The notes beneath the pieces were generated by a model, which had not been told where the DNA came from, ran no database searches, and saw nothing but the letters and a program-made list of their open reading frames with translations. Below are positions 57,426 through 64,000 of a DNA stretch of 64,000 bases, one piece after another. The DNA lies in NCBI RefSeq assembly GCF_004851605.1, contig NZ_CP031093.1, positions 3,968,692 through 4,032,691 of the forward strand, given 5' to 3'. Every line of letters starts with the position of its first letter. Positions within the stretch are counted from its first letter, which is position 1. The position numbers and the translations under genes are program-made. Origin of the DNA: Hydrocarboniclastica marina (GTDB lineage: Bacteria > Pseudomonadota > Gammaproteobacteria > Pseudomonadales > Oleiphilaceae).

Positions 57426-58969
57426 TATTGGCCTCCTGCAGGCACTTTATCAGGGTTTTGATCCAATGATTGAGTCGAGCCTGGGGCCGGCAGTTGCACC
57501 GCCTCATCCTGCCCGATCGGTTCTCTAACGCCAGTCTGCTCCCGACCCAGGCCGATAACCGTAATGGCCGGCCTGGTTGCGAGGGCGGGCTGGCGCACCC
57601 ACACCAGCGTAAACTGATTATCAGGCAGCGCGACCCGCTGGTCCTCTAGCCCGGAGATGACCAAATGGTCCGGGTCGCTCTGAGCTCCGGTTCGCTCCAG
57701 TTTCGCCACCTCGATGGTTTTTGGCAAGCTGGTCCACTGTCGGGTGTCCGCCTGAGTGGAAGCGACCTGATAGATCAGCCCCAGCAATGCAACCAGGGGG
57801 TGCGCTTCCTTCTGAACCTGGTACTGAGCGGCAGCCTTGGCAACCGCTGCGGTCACTGCGCGCGTGATCACCATGGGCAGCCGCTGGCGGAACTCGGTAG
57901 CTATGACGGCGTCCATGTTCACCAACACTTCGCTCCGCGCTGTCTGGCCTCCCTCAAGCTGAACCGCCAGCGCCGGTTGGGCCTGGCTCCTCAGCTTGAG
58001 CGTGGGGTAGGCGATGCCAGTCCAGAAAGGGATGCCGTCACGGTTGAGCAGGAATATGGGTAGCTGGATCCGTTGCACTTCGCGTACCGGGCCAAGGCCA
58101 TTCTCATAAATCACCCATACGGTGCGGGGCAGTTCCTCGAGCCGCACCTTACCCGCTGCAAGTGCCTCAGCCCAACGCCAGTCCTCATCGACGGCGTCGA
58201 GGCCCGGCACCATTGCCCGCGTTTCCCGCAGGGCATCAGCAGCCAGACCATAGTCGCCAGCAGCTTCCGCCTGGGTCAGCAGATATAACCCGTGCAGGTA
58301 GGTCGCAAAAGGGTTGATAAAAGCCGGATAGACAGACCACTCATCGAGCGTGCTGTATTCCCGTTCAAGCGCTTTATCAGCACTTCCCAGGGCGTTCTGG
58401 AGGGTGCTGGCCGAGGCCTGTCGCTCGGCCTTACGCGTCATTTCACGCCGTGCCTCGACCAGCTCTTCTGCAAAGAAGTCTGCCGCGCGGCGTTGCCTGT
58501 CCCGCGCCCGGTTGAGCTCCACCCGGGCTAGCTCCGGCTGCCCCTCGGCCATGAAATTCAGCGACTTGTAGCTGTTGACCATGATCGCGTCGTAGACCAT
58601 GCCCTGATAGGCCAGGGATGCGTCGTTGGTGAGTACGGAAAGAAGTTGGCCGCCCCACTCCAGCACCGCACCCTGCTCATCGTACATGCGAAAGTAGCGC
58701 TCGGTGGTGTCGAAGCGGGCTATGGCTTTGTCGTGCTTACCAGCCGCCTGCAGGGCTGTGGCTTGTTGTAACAGCCACAACAGGTCGCCGTCTCCTGTTG
58801 CCTCAGGGCCAATATCGCCGAAATCAGCCGCCAACTCGGCGGCCTGGACAAAATCCGCACTGTTATAGGCGCTGTTATACCGCTCCAGGCGGTTCTGCGT
58901 CTGCCAGGCGCACCCCGAGAGTGCCAAAGCCAGGACAAAGCCCAGAAAACGGCAGGTTATTGCGTGCAA
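57425..58969 (-). CDS. COG3014-type lipoprotein
   Basis: A 514-residue lipoprotein with lipobox ALSGC. The first 300 residues are helical TPR-like (repeats around residues 35-110 and 200-260). The remainder is a mixed domain ending in a proline/glutamine-rich tail. TTG start after a GGGGG stretch. It leads the operon with YcfL and LpoB, the order known from Vibrio and Shewanella relatives. Confidence 0.85.
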   Translation of the reverse strand: MHAITCRFLGFVLALALSGCAWQTQNRLERYNSAYNSADFVQAAELAADFGDIGPEATGDGDLLWLLQQATALQAAGKHDKAIARFDTTERYFRMYDEQGAVLEWGGQLLSVLTNDASLAYQGMVYDAIMVNSYKSLNFMAEGQPELARVELNRARDRQRRAADFFAEELVEARREMTRKAERQASASTLQNALGSADKALEREYSTLDEWSVYPAFINPFATYLHGLYLLTQAEAAGDYGLAADALRETRAMVPGLDAVDEDWRWAEALAAGKVRLEELPRTVWVIYENGLGPVREVQRIQLPIFLLNRDGIPFWTGIAYPTLKLRSQAQPALAVQLEGGQTARSEVLVNMDAVIATEFRQRLPMVITRAVTAAVAKAAAQYQVQKEAHPLVALLGLIYQVASTQADTRQWTSLPKTIEVAKLERTGAQSDPDHLVISGLEDQRVALPDNQFTLVWVRQPALATRPAITVIGLGREQTGVREPIGQDEAVQLPAPGSTQSLDQNPDKVPAGGQ

Positions 58970-59031
58970 TATGAACCCCCGCCCAGAAGCGGTAATAGTG
59001 GCCCCGGCTCTTTCCGCGCCATAGTTCCGGG

Positions 59032-59457
59032 TTAATTCTCCAGTTGCGCTTTCAGACTGATATCCGCCTTGATTACCTTGGACAGGGGGCAGCCCGCCTT
59101 GGCCTTGTCGGCGATCTGCTCAAACGTGGCCTGGTCAATGCCGGGAATGGAAGCCCGCAGATCAAGATGCACAGCGGTAATACTGAACCCATCGCCATCC
59201 TTATCGAGCGTCACGATGGCCTTCGTGTCAATGCTGTCGGCAGTATAGTCCTGTTCGCCGAGGAGCATGGACAATGCCATGGAGAAACACCCTGCATGGG
59301 CGGCGCCGAGGAGCTCCTCCGGGTTGGTCCCCGGCTGATCCTCAAAGCGTGTATTGAAACCATAAGGGCTATTCTTTAGTGCGCCGCTTTCGGTGGAGAT
59401 GGTGCCCTTACCTTTTTTGAGACTGCCTTCCCAATGAGCGGATGCTGACTTATCCAT
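59032..59457 (-). CDS. osmC: OsmC family peroxiredoxin
   Basis: Peroxide-reducing protein of 141 residues, OsmC/Ohr fold. The two redox cysteines fall in AAHAGCFSMALS (about residue 57) and AGCPLSKVI (about residue 123), matching the OsmC rather than Ohr pattern. GGAGAG lies before the ATG. Reduces organic hydroperoxides; osmotic induction in E. coli suggests a stress role. Confidence 0.92.
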   Translation of the reverse strand: MDKSASAHWEGSLKKGKGTISTESGALKNSPYGFNTRFEDQPGTNPEELLGAAHAGCFSMALSMLLGEQDYTADSIDTKAIVTLDKDGDGFSITAVHLDLRASIPGIDQATFEQIADKAKAGCPLSKVIKADISLKAQLEN

Positions 59458-59695
59458 AGTCGTCTCTCCTGATAGTTTTAGGGTAGTTTTAAGATAGAGT
59501 TACCTGCAGCAACAGGGTTCGCCACCGGAGCCTGTTGTCAGCCGTTCGGCGCTATTGTCATGTCGCTGCTACTTTTCGACCTTAACAAGCAGCGTGGGTA
59601 AGTAAAAGATTAAACTGACGATAGCCCGGACGCGGCCTTTATGCTGAACCATAGCCGCAGCAGTCGCCTACAAACCAGACACCGGGGGTACGCCG

Positions 59696-61015
59696 ATGCG
59701 CCTTGCCTACTTCTTCTACACCATGGGGTTTGCCCTGATGCTCGTCGGTTGCGGCGATAATGCGCGGTTGCCTGTATCTGCCGGCTACGGCCCGGACCCG
59801 GCCCTGCCCCAACCGGATGCGCCACTGATTCCCACGGTCAACATCGCCCCGGCCAAAGGCTGGCCTGACGGCGGCAAGCCCGAGCCCGCCGCCGGGCTCG
59901 GCGTTAGTGCATTTGCTACGGGCCTCGACCATCCCCGCTGGCTTTATGTGTTGCCTAATGGAGACGTTCTCGTTGCTGAAACCAACCGTCCGCCCAAGAA
60001 AGACATCGGCCTCAAGGAAAGAGTTGTGCAATGGTTCATGGCGCGCGCCGGGGCTGGCGGTGAGAGCGCAGACCGGATCACCCTGTTACGCGACAGCGAT
60101 AACGACGGCATCGCCGACCAGCAGTTCGTGTTTCTGGAGGACCTGCACTCGCCTTTCGGTATGGCTCTGATCGAGGACGACTTCTATGTGGCCAATACCG
60201 ATGCGGTCATGCGCTTTCCCTACGAACCGGGCCAGTCCCGCATTACCAGCCCGGGCGTCAAAGTAGCTGATCTGCCTGCCGGACCTATTAACCAGCACTG
60301 GACCAAGAGCCTGATTGCCAGCCCCGAAGGCAAGCTCTATGTCGGCGTCGGGTCGAACAGCAATGTCGCTGAGAACGGGATGGACAACGAGGTCGGGCGA
60401 GCGGCTGTCTGGGAGGTCGACCCCGCAACCGGCGAGCATCGTATTTTTGCCAATGGTTTGCGTAACCCGGTGGGCATGGCCTGGGCACCCGGCAGCGGCG
60501 AGCTATGGGTAGCGGTTAACGAACGGGACCTGCTGGGCAGCGACCTGGTTCCCGACTATATGACCTCGCTGAAGGAGGGCGGGTTCTACGGCTGGCCATA
60601 CAGTTATTTTGGTGATCACCGTGATGATCGGGTGAAGCCCGCCCGACCGGATCTGGTCGAGCGGGCAATTACGCCCGATTATGCGCTGGGCCCGCATACG
60701 GCGTCGCTGGGGCTGGCCAGCGCCGAGGGCAATGACTTGCCGTCGACGTTCAGTCAGGGCATGTTCGTCGGCCAGCACGGCTCCTGGAACCGCAAGCCCC
60801 ACAGTGGCTACAAGGTCATTTTCGTGCCGTTTAACGACGGCCAGCCCAGTGGCGACCCGACAGACGTGCTGACGGGATTCCTCGGGGAAGAAGACAAGGC
60901 ACTGGGTCGTCCGGTGGGCGTTGCGATAGACCAGTCTGGCGCACTGCTGGTGGCGGATGATGTAGGCAATATTGTCTGGCGGGTCCACCGTAAAAACGCT
61001 GCCGGACAACCCTAG
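59696..61015 (+). CDS. Sorbosone-dehydrogenase-like beta-propeller lipoprotein
   Basis: A 439-residue lipoprotein (lipobox LVGC) with a PQQ-dependent sugar/L-sorbosone dehydrogenase type beta-propeller: [68 protein letters not shown] and [11 protein letters not shown]. Likely periplasmic, PQQ as cofactor by family, substrate unproven. GGGGG precedes the ATG. Confidence 0.87.
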   Translation: MRLAYFFYTMGFALMLVGCGDNARLPVSAGYGPDPALPQPDAPLIPTVNIAPAKGWPDGGKPEPAAGLGVSAFATGLDHPRWLYVLPNGDVLVAETNRPPKKDIGLKERVVQWFMARAGAGGESADRITLLRDSDNDGIADQQFVFLEDLHSPFGMALIEDDFYVANTDAVMRFPYEPGQSRITSPGVKVADLPAGPINQHWTKSLIASPEGKLYVGVGSNSNVAENGMDNEVGRAAVWEVDPATGEHRIFANGLRNPVGMAWAPGSGELWVAVNERDLLGSDLVPDYMTSLKEGGFYGWPYSYFGDHRDDRVKPARPDLVERAITPDYALGPHTASLGLASAEGNDLPSTFSQGMFVGQHGSWNRKPHSGYKVIFVPFNDGQPSGDPTDVLTGFLGEEDKALGRPVGVAIDQSGALLVADDVGNIVWRVHRKNAAGQP

Positions 61016-61148
61016 TGTCCTGGGCGCTACGGGCGCTCGCAGGTTAACGAATTATCCGGACAGGACATTAGTGGCCGAGTACAGTGCCTGAGTGCCGGCT
61101 TTGGCCTCCAGAATACAGAATCCCTTGCGCCGCTCGCGCCGGTGCAAG

Positions 61149-61197
61149 CTCAACACTCAACACTCAACACTCAACACTCAACACTCAACACTCAACA
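61149..61197 (+). repeat. Seven-copy 7-bp tandem repeat before the MAPEG gene
   Basis: Seven exact CTCAACA units, ending 15 bases before the TTG start at 61212. Because 7 is not a multiple of 3, copy change would alter promoter spacing or the frame of an upstream start. Confidence 0.9.
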
Positions 61198-61211
61198 ACA
61201 GGAAGCATAAC

Positions 61212-61637
61212 TTGGAAACTGCCAGCCCCATTCTCGCCCCGATAGTTGCGCTCGTTGCCTGGTCCCTGGTCATGTGGGTCTGGCTATACGCTACACGCCT
61301 GCCCGCCATGAAGAAGGCCAGGATCACGCCGGACCCCCGTGCGCCCCATGGCGAACAAATGAGTCTGCTGCCCCCTGAAGTTCAATGGAAAGCTGATAAT
61401 TACAACCACCTGATGGAACAGCCAACCATTTTCTACGCCCTGGCGCTATCCCTGGCGCTGATGGGTGCAGGCAACGGCTCCAGCCTGGTCATGGCCTGGC
61501 TGTATGTAGGACTGCGTGTGGTACACAGCCTGGTGCAGGCGTTGACCAACAAGATAGAGCTAAGGTTTCTGGTGTTTGTCCTGTCGAGCCTGATGCTGTT
61601 CGGTATGACCTTCAATGCGGTGCTTCTGCTGCTGTAA
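61212..61637 (+). CDS. MAPEG family membrane protein
   Basis: Four-helix membrane protein of 141 residues, MAPEG (eicosanoid/glutathione) superfamily: an N-terminal helix, the conserved AHR-like segment (PPEVQWKADNYNHLMEQPTIFYALALSLAL), LYVGLRVVHSLVQAL, and a final helix. The TTG start at 61212 follows AGGAAG. An earlier ATG at 61092 would run through the heptanucleotide repeat and is unlikely. Substrate unknown. Confidence 0.85.
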   Translation: METASPILAPIVALVAWSLVMWVWLYATRLPAMKKARITPDPRAPHGEQMSLLPPEVQWKADNYNHLMEQPTIFYALALSLALMGAGNGSSLVMAWLYVGLRVVHSLVQALTNKIELRFLVFVLSSLMLFGMTFNAVLLLL

Positions 61638-61869
61638 TCCGTAGCATCGTAGCAGCCGTATTAACGATCCGGGATAAAGACGCTGCGACGCGTTTACTGC
61701 CCACCGGCACGAATTGCGGTGCTGCCTTACAAGGAAGGGCTCGCCATCGTCCTGCGACTTCCATATCATTGCACCGACTCATTAACACTTCGTCAACGAG
61801 CTCGGGATCGTCACTTTGCGACGGCACGGCTCGAAGGTCAGACCCATTACTCTCAGCCAGGAACCGCTC

Positions 61870-62787
61870 ATGTCCGAGATCATTCTCTATCACTACCCCC
61901 TTTCGCCTTTTTCGGAAAAGGTTCGTTTGATGTTGGGCTACGCGGGCCTGGAATGGCAGTCGGTAACGGTCAAGGAAATGCCCCCGCGCCCGAGCCTTGA
62001 AACCTTGGCTGGTGGCTACCGCAAGGTACCTGTGGCACAGATAGGCGCCGATGTGTTCTGTGACACCCGCACGATCGCACGCGAAATCGCCCGGCTTGGC
62101 AATAAGCCTGAGCTAGCGCTCGAAAACAACTCAGAGGAGATTCAGGCTTTCGTCAAAGAAACCGACCTGGACATTTTCCTGGCGTGCCTGATCGCCAGCA
62201 GCAGCACAAAGGCGCTGGTAAAGCTGGTTAAGTCGACCTCTGTGCTTACCACCCTGAAGTTTTTCAAAGACCGCATCTCCATGGGTCGCAAGGCCAAGGT
62301 TGCCCCCGTAGGTCCGCGGGAGGCCAAGAAGAAGATGCATCACCACCTGGGCCGTATGGAAGGCATGCTTGATACGCCTTACCTTTTTGGTGAGAAGCCG
62401 TGTATAGCGGATTTCTCTGCCTACCACTCACTCTGGTACGTACGGGATGTGTCCGAAGTTGATCTTGCCAAGCGCTACCCCAAGGTCAACGCGTGGATGA
62501 ACCGCATGCACCACTTCGGCCACGGCAAAGACCATTACCTGAGTGAAGATGCCGCACTGGATCTGGCCAAGAGCGCCGAGCCACGAGCCATCAGCGAGCC
62601 GGGCAGTGACGATACATTGGGTACGCGCGTCAGCGTCGCACCGTCGGACTATGGTCGTGAGCCGGTGGTCGGCAAGCTGGTCGCCGCCAGCCAGCACGAA
62701 CTGGTGCTGCAGCGTGAGCACCCTCGCGTAGGCACGGTTAACGTACATTTCCCACGGGACGGCTTCACCCTGCGGCCCGGATCCTGA
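61870..62787 (+). CDS. Glutathione S-transferase family protein with C-terminal extension
   Basis: A 305-residue protein. The N-terminal thioredoxin-like GST domain starts LYHYPLSPFSEKVRLMLGYAGLEW (Ser/Tyr catalytic region), and the C-terminal helical GST domain follows to about residue 230. The last about 75 residues (from about 230, with DTLGTRVSVAPSDYGREPVVGKLVA and TVNVHFPRDGF) are a beta-rich extension not part of usual GSTs. AGGAA precedes the ATG at 61870. Confidence 0.85.
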   Translation: MSEIILYHYPLSPFSEKVRLMLGYAGLEWQSVTVKEMPPRPSLETLAGGYRKVPVAQIGADVFCDTRTIAREIARLGNKPELALENNSEEIQAFVKETDLDIFLACLIASSSTKALVKLVKSTSVLTTLKFFKDRISMGRKAKVAPVGPREAKKKMHHHLGRMEGMLDTPYLFGEKPCIADFSAYHSLWYVRDVSEVDLAKRYPKVNAWMNRMHHFGHGKDHYLSEDAALDLAKSAEPRAISEPGSDDTLGTRVSVAPSDYGREPVVGKLVAASQHELVLQREHPRVGTVNVHFPRDGFTLRPGS

Positions 62788-62855
62788 TCGGCAAATAAGC
62801 AGCAGTGGCACCAGCCTGGCAAGGTTGTCGGGCGCTAAGGTTGTCAGGAGAGCAC

Positions 62856-63344
62856 ATGGACCAGAGACAGAAGAAGACGCAGCTCATCGGCTTCGGCCTC
62901 TGGTTGCTGGTGACCTTTATCGCGGCTGCCATAGGCAGTATTGCTTCGATCACAGCAGCATCTTTTTACGGCAGTCTGGTCCAGCCAGACTGGGCGCCGC
63001 CGGCTGGCGTTTTTGGTCCGGTCTGGACAGCCCTTTTTGCAATGATGGGCGTGGCCGCCTGGCTGGCCTGGCGCAAAGCGGGGTTCGGCCTTGGCCTGAA
63101 TCTCTATCTGGTGCAGCTGGGGGTGAACGCGCTCTGGAGCTGGTTGTTCTTCGGCTGGCATCTGGGCGGATGGGCACTTTTGGATCTGCTCGCGCTCTGG
63201 GCACTCATCGTGGCGACGCTGATCGCCTTCTGGCGGGTGTCACCTTTCGCCGGGGCGCTGCTTCTGCCTTACCTGGCCTGGGTGACCTTCGCCGGCTTTC
63301 TCAACTATACCGTCTGGCAACTTAACCCGCAGGTCCTGGGTTAG
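62856..63344 (+). CDS. tspO: TspO/MBR family membrane protein
   Basis: Five-helix membrane protein of 162 residues, TspO family, binding porphyrins or related ligands. Recognisable sequence includes SLVQPDWAPPAGVFGPVWTALFAMMGVAAWLAW (WAPP, characteristic of TspO) and VNALWSWLFFGWH. AGGAG precedes the ATG at 62856. Confidence 0.92.
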   Translation: MDQRQKKTQLIGFGLWLLVTFIAAAIGSIASITAASFYGSLVQPDWAPPAGVFGPVWTALFAMMGVAAWLAWRKAGFGLGLNLYLVQLGVNALWSWLFFGWHLGGWALLDLLALWALIVATLIAFWRVSPFAGALLLPYLAWVTFAGFLNYTVWQLNPQVLG

Positions 63345-63409
63345 GGTCGTCTGCACAAGGCAAAAAGGAGCCGACCGGCCCCTATTGCAGTCTTTCGGAG
63401 CATTGCGCC

Positions 63410-64000
63410 ATGGCTTCACCCGCTTCTTCCACATCTCTTGCCACACCTCTGGCCCTTCCCTGCGGCGCAGTCCTGCCAAACCGTATTGCCAAGGCGGCAA
63501 TGACCGAGGGCGTAGCTGATGCCCACCTCCACGCGACCGAGCGCCATCAACGGCTCTACGGGCGATGGTCCGATGGAGGCGCAGGCCTGCTGATTACGGG
63601 CAATGTGATGATCGACCGCAAGGTGCTGGAACGGCCGGGCAATGTCGCCATTGACCCTGCGCCGGCAGACGGCGACCCGGAAGGAATGGCCCAGTTACGG
63701 AAATGGGCTGAGGCGGGAACCCGCAACGGTAACCACCTGTGGATGCAAATCTCCCACGCCGGCAGGCAGTCACCCCGTTACGTAACCAACAGCCCGGTGG
63801 GGCCTTCGGCGGTGCAACTGAAGCTGCTGGGTAACTATGCCCGGCCCCGGGCACTGACAGAGGCTGAAATACTCGATTACGTCCAGCGCTTTGCCAACGT
63901 GGCGCGCGTCGCGAAGAAAGCCGGGTTTACCGGTGTCCAGGTTCATGCTGCCCATGGCTATCTGTTGTCTTCGTTCCTGTCGCCCGTTACCAACCAGCGT
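63410..64000 (+). CDS. Old Yellow Enzyme-like NADH:flavin oxidoreductase (C-terminal end outside window)
   Basis: First 197 codons of an FMN-dependent ene-reductase or related oxidoreductase. Visible are NRIAKAAMTEGVAD near the start (FMN contact), GAGLLITGNVMIDRKVLERPGNVAID, QISHAGRQSP, and VHAAHGYLLSSFLSPVTNQR, matching YqjM/NemA-type OYE proteins. CGGAG lies 10 bases upstream of the ATG. Substrate class unknown because the rest is not in the window. Confidence 0.92.
   Translation, partial: MASPASSTSLATPLALPCGAVLPNRIAKAAMTEGVADAHLHATERHQRLYGRWSDGGAGLLITGNVMIDRKVLERPGNVAIDPAPADGDPEGMAQLRKWAEAGTRNGNHLWMQISHAGRQSPRYVTNSPVGPSAVQLKLLGNYARPRALTEAEILDYVQRFANVARVAKKAGFTGVQVHAAHGYLLSSFLSPVTNQR

Overview
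This 64 kb window is chromosomal DNA from a free-living, aerobic gammaproteobacterium. Several features fit Marinobacter or a close marine relative: moderately high G+C, a FadE-type acyl-CoA dehydrogenase, a RapA helicase, an LpoB/YcfL lipoprotein operon, a CsrB/Rsm-like sRNA, PEP-CTERM proteins, and a cobalamin riboswitch upstream of class Ia ribonucleotide reductase. The genus is inferred from gene content; no rRNA is present.

Region by region. 0-6.4 kb: a lipoprotein type-B carboxylesterase (cut by the left edge) behind a TetR regulator with a clear palindromic operator, a ferritin-like protein, SlyD, small membrane and periplasmic proteins, and a PEP-CTERM protein made of 48-residue repeats. 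6.4-19.3 kb: a patchier region with a RES/Xre toxin-antitoxin pair, a DUF2059 protein, a second PEP-CTERM protein, an exported alpha/beta hydrolase, a possible PD-(D/E)XK protein, a large exported unknown, a metallophosphoesterase, a K+ channel, a YrhK-like membrane protein and a small beta-barrel candidate. 19.7-33.1 kb: MFS transporter, EAL phosphodiesterase, photolyase, acyl-CoA dehydrogenase, a Fur-box-preceded siderophore ferric reductase, CBS protein, the glutathione-dependent formaldehyde pair (adhC, fghA), DUF2058 protein, a 53-residue protein with a long structured leader, an acetylpolyamine-amidohydrolase-like enzyme and gabD. 33.2-46.6 kb: a 134-bp MITE, NfeD-slipin pair, diguanylate cyclase, glyoxalase I, lytic transglycosylase, fadE, luciferase-like oxidoreductase, EamA exporter, and a SulP transporter with its universal stress protein.

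46.7-64 kb: a CsrB/Rsm-like sRNA, rapA, an App1-type phosphatase, nrdB and nrdA under a cobalamin riboswitch (with a possible NrdR box pair), the lipoprotein operon COG3014-ycfL-lpoB, OsmC, a sorbosone-dehydrogenase-like lipoprotein, MAPEG, GST and TspO proteins, and an Old Yellow Enzyme cut by the right edge.

No tRNA, rRNA, CRISPR array, prophage or intact insertion sequence was seen. The strongest non-coding signals are the riboswitch on nrdAB, the GGA-rich sRNA, the MITE, palindromic REP-like pairs on both sides of nrdAB, and two tandem repeats (12-bp units inside nfeD, 7-bp units just before the MAPEG gene).
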